From positions 1 through 42,266 of the forward strand of contig NZ_LRRB01000104.1 of assembly GCF_001646865.1 (NCBI RefSeq): DNA of 42,266 bases, in the 5' to 3' direction. The notes under the pieces were generated by a model. The model did not search any database. It saw only the letters and a program-made list of their open reading frames with translations, and was not told the DNA's origin. The DNA is from Aldersonia kunmingensis. GTDB lineage: Bacteria > Actinomycetota > Actinomycetes > Mycobacteriales > Mycobacteriaceae. This document shows, one piece after another, positions 35,084-42,266 of the stretch; position 1 is the first letter of the stretch; each line of letters begins with the position of its first letter. Made by a program: the position numbers and the translations under genes.

Positions 35084-36568
35084 ATGAACACTCCGCTTCG
35101 CCGTGTCGCCATCGCCGTCATGGTCATGATCGTCGCGCTACTCGCCAATGCCACCTACGTCCAGGTCATCAACGCGGACGACCTGCGCGCCGACCCGCGG
35201 AACTCGCGCGTGCTGCTGGACGAGTACGCGCGCCAGCGCGGCCAGATCTCCGCGGGTGGTCAGATCCTGGCGGTGTCGGTGCCGACCGACGACCGCTACA
35301 AGTACCTGCGCACCTACCCGGTCAACCCGTCGGCGCCGAGCAGCCCGCTCGCGTATGCCCCGGCGACCGGCTTCTACTCGCTCCTGTACGGCAGCACAGG
35401 CCTCGAGCGCGCCGCCGACCCGGTGCTGAACGGGTCGGACAACCGCCTGTTCGGCCGCCGGTTCTTCGATCTGTTTGCGGGGCGCGACCCGCGCGGCGGC
35501 AATGTCGTCACCACGCTGAACCCGGCGATGCAGCAGGTCGCCTACGACCAGCTGACCGCGAAGGGTTACACCGGCTCGGTGGTCGCGATCGAGCCGAGTA
35601 CGGGCAATATCCTCGCGATGGTGTCGACCCCGAGCTACGACCCGAACCTGCTGTCGAGCCACGACGGCGCGACGACGACGGCAGCCTGGGACGAGCTCAG
35701 CAGCGACCCGAACATGCCGCTGCTCAACCGTGCGATTTCGCAGACCTACCCGCCCGGATCGACGTTCAAGGTGGTCGTGACGGCGGCCGCGCTGTCCTCG
35801 GGTCGCAATCCGGAGGAACAGCTGACCGCCGCGCCGAACATCACGCTGCCCAACACGTCGACCACGCTGGAGAACTACAACGGGACGCCGTGCGGCCCGG
35901 CTCCGACAGCGTCGCTGCGCGAGGCCTTCGCACGATCGTGCAACACCGCGTTCGTCGAGCTCGGGATCAAGACCGGCGCCTCCACGCTGAGCGAGCAGGC
36001 CCTCGGCTTCGGCATCGGCGCCTCGCCGAGCAACATCCCGCTTCCGGTTGCGGGCAGCACCGTCGGTTCGATCTCGGACGACGCGGCGCTCGGCCAGTCC
36101 AGCATCGGCCAGCGCGACGTCGCGCTGACTCCACTGCAGAACGCTGTGGTCGCCGCGACAGTCGCCAACGGCGGTACCCGGATGGAGCCACACCTGGTGT
36201 CGCAGCTGCAGAGCCCGGACCTCACCGCGCTGGCTACCACCCAGCCGGTAGCCGTCGGGCAGGCGATTCGCCCCGAGGTCGCCTCGACCCTGACCGATCT
36301 CATGATCGGCTCGGAGAACAACACCGGCGGCGGTGGCAAGATCCCCGGAGTCCAGATCGCGTCCAAGACCGGCACCGCCGAGCACGGGGCGAATCCGCGC
36401 AACACCCCGCCGCACGCGTGGTACATCGCCTTCGCGCCGGCGCAGAACCCCAAGATCGCGTTAGCGGTTCTCGTCGAGAATGGCGGCGACCGGGCACTGG
36501 CAGCAACCGGCGGCTCGGTGGCCGCCCCAATCGGGCGCGCGGTCATCGCAGCCGGATTGGCCGGGTGA
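35084..36568 (+). CDS. pbpA: Class B penicillin-binding protein PbpA
   Basis: Transpeptidase of 494 residues with a single N-terminal membrane anchor (about 10-28), beginning MNTPLRRVAIAVMVMIVALL. The conserved LRADPRNSRVLLDEYARQRG resembles mycobacterial PbpA. Catalytic motifs are STFK with the acyl-Ser at 226 (PPGSTFKVV), SCN at 285-287 (ARSCNTAF) and KTG at 428-430 (SKTGTAE). It cross-links peptidoglycan made by RodA and in mycobacteria is needed for septation. It begins 52 bases after rodA; 147 bases separate it from the chosen pknA start. Confidence 0.96.
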   Translation: MNTPLRRVAIAVMVMIVALLANATYVQVINADDLRADPRNSRVLLDEYARQRGQISAGGQILAVSVPTDDRYKYLRTYPVNPSAPSSPLAYAPATGFYSLLYGSTGLERAADPVLNGSDNRLFGRRFFDLFAGRDPRGGNVVTTLNPAMQQVAYDQLTAKGYTGSVVAIEPSTGNILAMVSTPSYDPNLLSSHDGATTTAAWDELSSDPNMPLLNRAISQTYPPGSTFKVVVTAAALSSGRNPEEQLTAAPNITLPNTSTTLENYNGTPCGPAPTASLREAFARSCNTAFVELGIKTGASTLSEQALGFGIGASPSNIPLPVAGSTVGSISDDAALGQSSIGQRDVALTPLQNAVVAATVANGGTRMEPHLVSQLQSPDLTALATTQPVAVGQAIRPEVASTLTDLMIGSENNTGGGGKIPGVQIASKTGTAEHGANPRNTPPHAWYIAFAPAQNPKIALAVLVENGGDRALAATGGSVAAPIGRAVIAAGLAG

Positions 36569-36715
36569 GATGGACACCACGACCCAGGTAACGAAACGAA
36601 CGCGGCCACCGTGGACGATGGCACTACAAAATCCGCCACTACGATGCAAGACCCGGCGGACCGAAGCAATACCGATCCCAGCAGTACCGGACACGAGCGA
36701 TCGAGAGGCGGAGCA

Positions 36716-38125
36716 GTGCTGAACAACGGCGCGGTGATCGCCGATCGCTATCGGCTGCAGCGATTGATCGCTACCGGCGGCATGGGGCAGGTGTGGGAAG
36801 CGACCGACAACCGGCTCGACCGTCGAGTTGCGATCAAGGTGCTCAAGACCGAGTTCTCCAGCGACCCAACCTTCCGTGAGCGGTTCCGGTCCGAGGCGCG
36901 CACCACCGCGCAGCTGAACCATCCCGGCATCGCGGGCGTCTACGACTACGGCGAGACACGCGATGCGGCCGGTGCCGAAACCGCCTATCTGGTAATGGAA
37001 CTCGTGCGCGGCGAGCCGTTGAACTCGGTGCTCGGCCGGGTCGGGCGACTCTCCATTCCGCACGCCCTCGACATGCTCGAGCAGACCGGCCGCGCGCTCG
37101 CGGTGGCGCATACCGCGGGTGTCGTGCACCGCGACGTGAAGCCGGGCAACATCCTCATCACGCCCACCGGCCAGGTGAAGATCACCGACTTCGGTATCGC
37201 CAAGGCCGTCGACTCCTCGCCCGTCACCCAGACCGGCATGGTGATGGGCACTGCCCAGTACATCGCGCCGGAACAGGCGATGGGCCAGGAAGCGACCTCG
37301 GCCAGCGATATCTACTCGCTCGGGGTGGTCGGCTACGAGGCGCTCGCCGGACAGCGGCCGTTCATCGGTGACGGCCCGGTGACGGTCGCGATGAAGCACG
37401 TGCGCGAGGCACCGGCGCCGATGCCCGCCGACATCCCGGCCAATATCCGGCAGCTGATCGAGATCACCCTCACCAAGGACCCGACCACCCGCTACGGCGA
37501 CGGGACAGAGTTCGCCGATGCCGTCGCAGCCGTCGCGGCCGGACACAATCCGCCGCTTCCCGGCGGAACGTCGTCGCGGGTCCTGCCGCCGGTCGCGGCC
37601 GGCAGCACCGCCCTGCTCACCTCGCAGACGGGCCAGTACGGCCAGGAGCCGGCCGAGTACGACGACGACAGTGGTGGCTTCACCCCGACCCAGAAGCTCC
37701 TTGCCTGGACCGCGGGTGGACTGTTGCTCGCTGCCCTGCTCGTAGGGGTCTTCCTGCTACTCGACAACGGCGGCAGTGAACCGATCGCGCCGACCACCAC
37801 CGTCGTCGAACCTCCGCCGCTCCCGCCGCCGACGACCACCCGCGAAGTCACCACCGAGCCGGAGCCGACGACGACCACCGAAGAAACGACGACGGAACCG
37901 ACCACCACGGAACCGACGACGACGGAACCGACCACCACGGAACCGACGACGACGGAACCGACCACCACCACAACCACGCGCGGGTTGTTCCCGAACTTTC
38001 CTCCACCGAGGATTCCGGGTGCGTTCGGCGGCGACGAGCCGACGGACGAGCCCACAACCACGACGACGCAGCGCCGCCGTCTGCCCGCCACCACGACCAC
38101 GACGCCACCGGCAGGGGCCCGATGA
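36716..38125 (+). CDS. pknA: Ser/Thr protein kinase PknA
   Basis: Transmembrane kinase controlling cell shape and division. GTG 36716 is preferred (469 residues) because GAGGCGGAG precedes it and the product opens close to the kinase domain; GTG 36611 and ATG 36644 would add 35 or 24 poorly conserved residues. The ATP loop is ATGGMGQVW, the catalytic Lys is K41 (VAIKVL), the catalytic loop is HRDVKPGN near 138, then DFGIAK and an activation loop with [15 protein letters not shown]. One membrane helix lies at about 328-350. Unlike PknB there are no PASTA domains. The ~120-residue outer part is Thr/Glu/Pro-rich and includes a DNA-level tandem repeat. It overlaps pknB by ATGA. Confidence 0.95.
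   Translation: MLNNGAVIADRYRLQRLIATGGMGQVWEATDNRLDRRVAIKVLKTEFSSDPTFRERFRSEARTTAQLNHPGIAGVYDYGETRDAAGAETAYLVMELVRGEPLNSVLGRVGRLSIPHALDMLEQTGRALAVAHTAGVVHRDVKPGNILITPTGQVKITDFGIAKAVDSSPVTQTGMVMGTAQYIAPEQAMGQEATSASDIYSLGVVGYEALAGQRPFIGDGPVTVAMKHVREAPAPMPADIPANIRQLIEITLTKDPTTRYGDGTEFADAVAAVAAGHNPPLPGGTSSRVLPPVAAGSTALLTSQTGQYGQEPAEYDDDSGGFTPTQKLLAWTAGGLLLAALLVGVFLLLDNGGSEPIAPTTTVVEPPPLPPPTTTREVTTEPEPTTTTEETTTEPTTTEPTTTEPTTTEPTTTEPTTTTTTRGLFPNFPPPRIPGAFGGDEPTDEPTTTTTQRRRLPATTTTTPPAGAR
37891..37968 (+). repeat. 30-base tandem repeat inside pknA
   Basis: A 30-base unit starting GACGGAACCG is present at 37891-37920, exactly again at 37921-37950, and for 18 bases from 37951. It encodes repeats of TTEPT in the extracellular stalk of PknA. 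Exact repeats of this kind can change copy number by slippage, and the stalk length may differ among strains. Confidence 0.9.
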
Positions 38126-40014
38126 CGACTCCGCGCAAGCTCTCCGCCCGCTACGAGCTGGGCGAGATTCTGGGCTTCGGCGGAATGTCGGAGGTGCACA
38201 AGGCTCGCGACCTCCGGCTCGACCGGGACGTCGCAGTCAAGGTGCTGCGTGCCGATCTCGCCCGCGACCCCACGTTCTACCTGCGGTTCCGCCGCGAGGC
38301 GCAGAACGCGGCAGCGCTGAATCACCCGGCAATCGTCGCGGTGTTCGACACCGGCGAGGCGGAGACCGAGACCGGCCCGCTGCCATTCATCGTGATGGAG
38401 TACGTCGACGGGGTCACCCTGCGCGACATGGTCCGGCAGAACGGACCGATCCCGCCGCGGCGCGCGATGGAGATCATCGCCGACGTGTGCGCCGCGCTCG
38501 ACTTCAGCCATCGCAAGGGCATCGTGCACCGCGATGTGAAGCCGGCGAACATCATGCTCAACCGCGCCGGCGCGGTGAAGGTGATGGACTTCGGCATCGC
38601 CCGCGCGATCGCGGATGCGGGCAGCCCGATGACGCAGACCGCCGCGGTGATCGGCACCGCGCAGTACCTGTCGCCCGAGCAGGCGCAGGGTAGCGCTGTC
38701 GATGCCCGCTCGGATGTGTACTCGGTCGGCTGCGTGCTCTACGAGATCCTCACCGGCGAACCGCCCTTCACCGGTGACTCACCTGTAGCCGTCGTCTACC
38801 AGCACGTGCGCGAGGATCCCCGCCTGCCGTCGCTGGTCCATGACGGCGTTCCGCGCGAACTCGATTCGGTCGTGCTCAAGGCGATGAGCAAGAACCCGGC
38901 GAACCGCTATCAGACCACGGCCGAAATGCGCAGCGACCTCATCCGCGTACTCGGCGGCCAGAAGCCGAGTGCGCCGATGGTGATGACCGACGAGGACCGC
39001 TCCACCTTGCTCGGCCCGGACAACCCGCCGCCGCGCCGTGGCTACGACAACGGCGTAGAAGCGGACGGCAACGGCGAAGCGAAACCCAACCGGCGGCGGC
39101 GCTACACGGTGCTCGCCCTGCTCGTGGCCGCCATCCTGCTCGTCGGCGGCGGCTGGTTGTGGCGATCCACCGGGTCCGTCGACCAGGTGGCCGTTCCCGA
39201 CCTCACAGGCGCGCCATCAGCACAGGCACAGTCGAATCTGCAGGATCTCGGGTTCCGCGTGGAGATCCAGCAGAAACCCGACAGCGACATCGAGGCGGGC
39301 CGGGTCATCGCTACGCGGCCGCTGGCCGGCTCACGCGCCGACGGGGGCAGCACCGTGATCCTCGAGGTGTCCACTGGGCCCAAGCAGGTGCAGGTGCCGA
39401 AGCTGACGGGGTTGGACCGCAACCAGGCCAAGGCGGCGCTCGAAGCCGTCGGGTTGCGGATCGACGACAACGCTGAGCGCCAACCGTCGAGCGCCGTCGA
39501 CTTGGACAAGGTAATAGACCAGCGTCCGGGCGCGGGCGTGAATCTCGACATTGACAGCGCCGTCGTCATCACCCTCGGTGGCGGGCCCGAGCAGGTGCGG
39601 GTACCCAACGTCGTCGGGCAAAGCATCGACGTGGCCCAGCCCAACCTCGAGGGTGCCGGGTTCAAGGTGCTGATCCAGCCGACCATCTCCCCTCGCCCCG
39701 CTGGCGAGGTCCTGTCCACCAGTCCTGGCGGCGGTACCGAGGCCGACAAGGGCGCGACAGTGACCGTCCGGGTGTCCGACAGCGATCGGATTCGCATGCC
39801 CGACCTCACCGGGCAAACAGTTCCGCAGGCGCTCGGGACATTGCGGGCCGCCGGCTGGCAGGGTTCCGCGATAGACCTTCAGCAGCGCCCGGAGCGCACG
39901 CTGGATCCCGGACAGGTTGGCCGCATCCTGTCCCAGACGCCGTCAGCCGGTACCGACGTGGGCAAAACCGCTGCACTCATGGTGGGCGTCGGCGCACTCG
40001 GCATTCCGGGCTGA
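38122..40014 (+). CDS. pknB: Ser/Thr protein kinase PknB with four PASTA domains
   Basis: Master growth kinase of 630 residues. The kinase domain occupies ~1-280: GFGGMSEV glycine loop, K40 (VAVKVL), HRDVKPAN with catalytic D138 (same numbers as M. tuberculosis PknB), DFGIAR, and activation loop with [19 protein letters not shown]. The membrane helix is about 328-347 after a basic RRRRY stop. Four extracellular PASTA domains follow, beginning near [24 protein letters not shown] and IRMPDLTG. These bind peptidoglycan fragments or lipid II. It is the last gene of the series and ends just before a bidirectional terminator. Confidence 0.97.
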   Translation: MTTPRKLSARYELGEILGFGGMSEVHKARDLRLDRDVAVKVLRADLARDPTFYLRFRREAQNAAALNHPAIVAVFDTGEAETETGPLPFIVMEYVDGVTLRDMVRQNGPIPPRRAMEIIADVCAALDFSHRKGIVHRDVKPANIMLNRAGAVKVMDFGIARAIADAGSPMTQTAAVIGTAQYLSPEQAQGSAVDARSDVYSVGCVLYEILTGEPPFTGDSPVAVVYQHVREDPRLPSLVHDGVPRELDSVVLKAMSKNPANRYQTTAEMRSDLIRVLGGQKPSAPMVMTDEDRSTLLGPDNPPPRRGYDNGVEADGNGEAKPNRRRRYTVLALLVAAILLVGGGWLWRSTGSVDQVAVPDLTGAPSAQAQSNLQDLGFRVEIQQKPDSDIEAGRVIATRPLAGSRADGGSTVILEVSTGPKQVQVPKLTGLDRNQAKAALEAVGLRIDDNAERQPSSAVDLDKVIDQRPGAGVNLDIDSAVVITLGGGPEQVRVPNVVGQSIDVAQPNLEGAGFKVLIQPTISPRPAGEVLSTSPGGGTEADKGATVTVRVSDSDRIRMPDLTGQTVPQALGTLRAAGWQGSAIDLQQRPERTLDPGQVGRILSQTPSAGTDVGKTAALMVGVGALGIPG

Positions 40015-40020
40015 GCCAAT

Positions 40021-40060
40021 GGTTCGCCGGTCCGGGCTGATTTCGCCGGACCGGCGAGCC
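40021..40060. terminator. Bidirectional terminator between pknB and trpG
   Basis: GGTTCGCCGGTCCGG (40021-40035) pairs with CCGGACCGGCGAGCC (40046-40060) with one G-T wobble; the loop is 10 nt. GAAGTTTTCGG follows on the plus strand. It sits between the convergent pknB and trpG/pabA genes. Confidence 0.85.
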
Positions 40061-40084
40061 GAAGTTTTCGGCCGCGCGCTGGAT

Positions 40085-40729
40085 TCAGTAGTTCGCGAGT
40101 GCGTTCATCTCGGCTTCGAGCGAGCGAACCAGCCCATCGGCGGGCGAGGCGCCGCACACACCGAGCCAGTTCGCCAGCATCCGGTGCCCGCCCTGCGTGA
40201 GCACCGACTCCGGGTGGAACTGCACGCCGTGGATCGGTAGCTCGCGGTGCCGCATCGCCATCACGATGCCGGTCTCGGTACGCCCTGTCACCTCGAGTTC
40301 CGCGGGAATCGTCTCCGGCAGGACCGTCAGGGAGTGGTACCGCGTCGCGACAAACGGATCGGGCAGTCCGGCGAGGACGCCGACATCGTTGTGGTGCACA
40401 AGGCTCGTCTTGCCATGCAGCAGCTCCGGCGCGCGATCGACCGTGCCGCCGAAAACGGCACCGATCGCCTGGTGGCCGAGACACACGCCGAGCAGCGGCG
40501 TTTCGGTCTCCGCGCACGCCGACACCATGGCCATGCTCGACCCCGCGCGCTGCGGCGTGCCCGGCCCCGGGCTGATCAGCACGCCGTCGAAATCCTTTGC
40601 CACCGCGACGGGATCGGCGAGTTCGGGGACGTCGTTGCGCCACACCACTGCGTCCGTGCCCAGCTGGCCGAGGTACTGCACCAGGTTGAACACGAAGCTG
40701 TCGTAGTTGTCGACAACGAGAATCCGCAT
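40085..40729 (-). CDS. trpG: Glutamine amidotransferase, anthranilate/aminodeoxychorismate synthase component II
   Basis: Class I glutamine amidotransferase of 214 residues, start ATG 40729 (MRILVVDNYDSFVFNLVQYL). The oxyanion and nucleophile motifs are SPGPGTPQRAG and GVCLGHQAIG (active Cys), and the His-Glu pair is in VQFHPESVLTQGG. It supplies ammonia from glutamine to a chorismate-binding partner, TrpE or PabB, which is not in the window; the sequence cannot separate TrpG from PabA. The M. tuberculosis gene in the same position is called trpG. A GTG upstream frame extension to 40765 is unlikely. It follows the DUF881 gene by 41 bases on the same strand. Confidence 0.94.
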   Translation of the reverse strand: MRILVVDNYDSFVFNLVQYLGQLGTDAVVWRNDVPELADPVAVAKDFDGVLISPGPGTPQRAGSSMAMVSACAETETPLLGVCLGHQAIGAVFGGTVDRAPELLHGKTSLVHHNDVGVLAGLPDPFVATRYHSLTVLPETIPAELEVTGRTETGIVMAMRHRELPIHGVQFHPESVLTQGGHRMLANWLGVCGASPADGLVRSLEAEMNALANY

Positions 40730-40770
40730 GGACCAAGGGTAGGCGAACGCCCTTCGCCCCCTCATAGGCC

Positions 40771-41538
40771 CTAACCGGGCTGTGCAAAATGCGCCGGACC
40801 CGGTGCGGGCGCAGCAGGGACGGTCACGTCATCACGCACCTCGACGGCGAAACCGAGGCCGAACTTCGCCACGTACTGCCGGAACGTGCGAATACCTGGT
40901 TCCGCGTCGAGAGTCGCAAGAAGCCGAGCCGGATCACCCACGGCGGTGAGGCGGTACGGCGGACTGTAGGTGCGGCCGTGCAGCAGCAACGTGTTGCCGA
41001 TGCAGCGCGGCGCGGATGTGCCGACGATGCGTTGGTCCTGCATCCCTACCGCGGCCGCCCCGCCGGCCCACAGCGCGTTGAGCACGCTCTGCACGTCCTG
41101 CTGATGCACCACGAGATCGTCGGGCACCGCATCGGCCGGATAGCTCCCCCGCGCATCCCGGGTCGCGTCGGTCAGCGTCACGATCACCCCAGGCCCACGC
41201 TGCTCGGCGAGACCGGCCGTGACATCGAGCTCGTCGGACTGCTCGAGCAATCCGGCCACCTCGCGGTCGGACGAGGCGACGTCGCGCTGCATCTGCTGCA
41301 CTCGGTCGAGCAAGGCGTCCCGCTCGTGCTCGGCGTCATCGGCATCGGTTTGCGCGGCACGAACCAGATCCGATAGCCGTCCGGAATCGCTGCTGCGCAG
41401 TTCATTTCCGTGCGAGACCGTGCGGGTAGTCGCGAACAACATCCCCGCCAGGGCGAGCACGGCGAGCACGAGCACCTTCCATGCGGTGCCGCCGGCCCTG
41501 CGCGAGGCCCGGTCGCCGGCTTCCGGAGGGGGTGTCAT
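40771..41538 (-). CDS. DUF881 family membrane protein
   Basis: Protein of 255 residues, positional homologue of M. tuberculosis Rv0012. After a basic N-terminus there is one membrane helix (about 20-39), then a charged coiled-coil (about 50-105, for example AEHERDALLDRVQQMQRDV), then the DUF881 domain with GPGVIVTLTDA, VVHQQDVQSVLNALWAGGAAAV, and C-terminal PPYRLTAVGDP. The domain is predicted to be extracytoplasmic. DUF881 proteins are often near division and sporulation genes, but no activity is established. The transcript is probably leaderless (see the TAACCT box). Confidence 0.9.
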   Translation of the reverse strand: MTPPPEAGDRASRRAGGTAWKVLVLAVLALAGMLFATTRTVSHGNELRSSDSGRLSDLVRAAQTDADDAEHERDALLDRVQQMQRDVASSDREVAGLLEQSDELDVTAGLAEQRGPGVIVTLTDATRDARGSYPADAVPDDLVVHQQDVQSVLNALWAGGAAAVGMQDQRIVGTSAPRCIGNTLLLHGRTYSPPYRLTAVGDPARLLATLDAEPGIRTFRQYVAKFGLGFAVEVRDDVTVPAAPAPGPAHFAQPG

Positions 41539-41545
41539 TGCAGCT

Positions 41546-41551
41546 AGGTTA
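41546..41551 (-). promoter_or_regulatory. Leaderless -10 box of the DUF881-trpG operon
   Basis: On the minus strand TAACCT (41551-41546) fits TAnnnT and lies 7 bases before the ATG at 41538, so transcription should start at or next to the A of the start codon. The plus strand reads TAGGTTAGCCT, which resembles one half of the DtxR/IdeR iron box, but the second half does not match. Confidence 0.55.
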
Positions 41552-41660
41552 GCCTTTAGAGGGACGTTGCGATGCGACCAATCTGGAGCGCGACCGCGCC
41601 GGGCACGGCGCGCGCGAACACGCCGCAGCGCCTCGAACAGCCGAAAGGGTGAAAGAAGTC

Positions 41661-41924
41661 ATGCCGAAGTCGAAGGTCCGGAAGAAGCCGGATTACTCCT
41701 CCAATCCCGCCAGCAGGACGCCGGTCAAGGTGAAGGCCGGTCCGTCGCCGGCCTGGTACGTGGCGATCATGCTGGGCTTCATGCTCGCGGGCCTGGTGTG
41801 GCTGATCGTGTACTACCTCGCCGCCGAGAGCATCGAGTGGATCAACAATCTGGGCGCGTGGAACTTCGCGATCGGATTCGGGCTGATGGTGATCGGCCTG
41901 GTCATGACGATGCGATGGCGCTGA
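41661..41924 (+). CDS. crgA: Cell division protein CrgA
   Basis: Small divisome membrane protein of 87 residues, start ATG 41661 ([14 protein letters not shown]), matching the mycobacterial N-terminus; GTG 41649 would add four residues. The conserved [13 protein letters not shown] precedes two membrane helices (about residues 32-54 and 66-83), and the protein ends in MTMRWR. In mycobacteria CrgA binds FtsZ, FtsQ, FtsI and PBPA and helps localise the septal machinery; in Streptomyces it restrains FtsZ ring formation. It is divergent from the DUF881 gene, as in M. tuberculosis. Confidence 0.96.
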   Translation: MPKSKVRKKPDYSSNPASRTPVKVKAGPSPAWYVAIMLGFMLAGLVWLIVYYLAAESIEWINNLGAWNFAIGFGLMVIGLVMTMRWR

Positions 41925-41962
41925 TCGCAACCCTGGATCGCCGCGAATTACACCGCTGTCGT

Positions 41963-41994
41963 TTTTCCACACTGTGGACTTCTCCTGTGGATAA
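41963..41994. promoter_or_regulatory. Pair of DnaA-box-like sequences
   Basis: TTTTCCACA (41963-41971) fits the mycobacterial DnaA-box consensus TT(G/T)TCCACA. TGTGGATAA (41986-41994) is the exact complement of the E. coli box TTATCCACA. They face each other and end two bases before the start of the PH-domain gene. Whether DnaA binds here is not known; chance matches in a 42-kb window are possible, but two within 32 bases are less so. Confidence 0.45.
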
Positions 41995-41996
41995 CC

Positions 41997-42266
41997 GTGG
42001 CAGCGCCTGACCCGACCGCGGGTCGCGACCTGAACTGGTCAACGCCCGCGCCTGCGCTGGTGGCGGTCTTGGTCGGCGGCCTGGTGCTGCTCGTTGCGGC
42101 GGTATTTGTCGACAACGAGCCCGCAGGGCGACTGCTGATAGGGCTCGCCGCGCTCGGCCTGCTCGTGGTCGCGGCCTTCGGCTTTCTCCAGCGACCGCGC
42201 CTCGCCATCCGCCCGGGCCCACCGGCCGAGCTGATCGTGCGGCGACTGACCGGCGTGCACACGTTC
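41997..42266 (+). CDS. Membrane PH-domain protein, 3' end cut by window
   Basis: First 90 codons of a gene starting at GTG 41997 and open to the end of the window. After a short polar N-terminus (AAPDPTAGRDLNWSTP) come two hydrophobic helices, about residues 17-33 and 41-57. The sequence then enters FLQRPRLAIRPGPPAELIVRRL, typical of the start of the bacterial PH (bPH2-like) domain in homologues of M. tuberculosis Rv0010c, which also lies beside crgA. The identification rests on position and on this short stretch. Function of the family is unknown. Confidence 0.75.
   Translation, partial: MAAPDPTAGRDLNWSTPAPALVAVLVGGLVLLVAAVFVDNEPAGRLLIGLAALGLLVVAAFGFLQRPRLAIRPGPPAELIVRRLTGVHTF

Noticed and set aside
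35138-36415. 425-codon minus-strand frame opposite pbpA
   Set aside because: PbpA on the plus strand has all three transpeptidase motifs; the minus frame has only the Arg/Val/Gly-rich composition of an antisense frame.

Overview
The window comes from a high-GC actinobacterium of the order Mycobacteriales (Nocardia/Rhodococcus-like). The evidence is the mycobacterial-type gene order at the right end (fhaA-fhaB-pstP-rodA-pbpA-pknA-pknB facing trpG and a DUF881 gene, then crgA and a PH-domain gene), an MceG-type ATPase, frequent GTG/TTG starts and TGATG or ATGA/GTGA stop-start overlaps. The genus cannot be fixed from this window alone.

Left end (1-6.4 kb): the N-terminal three quarters of glutamate synthase large subunit (gltB, minus strand, cut by the window edge), a 540-base divergent upstream region with a perfect 9+9 palindrome, a DUF4407 membrane protein, a small acidic protein and a small PspC-domain membrane protein.

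Accessory block 1 (6.4-13.3 kb): a sulfonate/taurine-type ABC importer (lipoprotein, permease, ATPase) co-directional with two near-duplicate 457-residue FMN-dependent monooxygenases of the NtaA/SnaA/DszA family and an MFS transporter. An almost identical 37-nt element lies 17-18 nt before the start codons of the importer operon and of the second monooxygenase, so the two transcription units are probably co-regulated. The likely role is uptake and oxidative cleavage of an organosulfur compound or another flavin-oxidised substrate. No flavin reductase is present here.

Accessory block 2 (13.5-19.7 kb): a small phosphoesterase, a 14-TM drug-efflux-type MFS protein divergent from a TetR regulator with several operator-like repeats between them, a second MFS protein, a zinc-ribbon metallopeptidase and an exodeoxyribonuclease III-type nuclease.

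Aromatic catabolism block (19.7-27.5 kb): shikimate/quinate utilisation through protocatechuate. A 3-dehydroshikimate dehydratase fused to an HPPD-like domain is divergent from a TetR regulator. Quinate/shikimate dehydrogenase, an MHS-type transporter and pcaH-pcaG-pcaB-pcaC follow, and the series ends at a strong terminator. The flow inferred is shikimate uptake, oxidation to 3-dehydroshikimate, dehydration to protocatechuate, ring opening, cycloisomerisation and decarboxylation. pcaD, the thiolase/CoA-transferase genes and a dehydroquinate dehydratase are not in the window.

Core block (27.6-42.3 kb): the MceG-like ATPase, a small secreted protein and tRNA-Leu(CAG) on the minus strand, then the cell-growth signalling operon (FHA proteins, PP2C phosphatase, SEDS polymerase, class B PBP, two Ser/Thr kinases), a bidirectional terminator, trpG/pabA and DUF881 on the minus strand, crgA, and the start of a PH-domain gene preceded by two DnaA-box-like sequences. 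By comparison with M. tuberculosis, the chromosomal origin should lie beyond the right edge.
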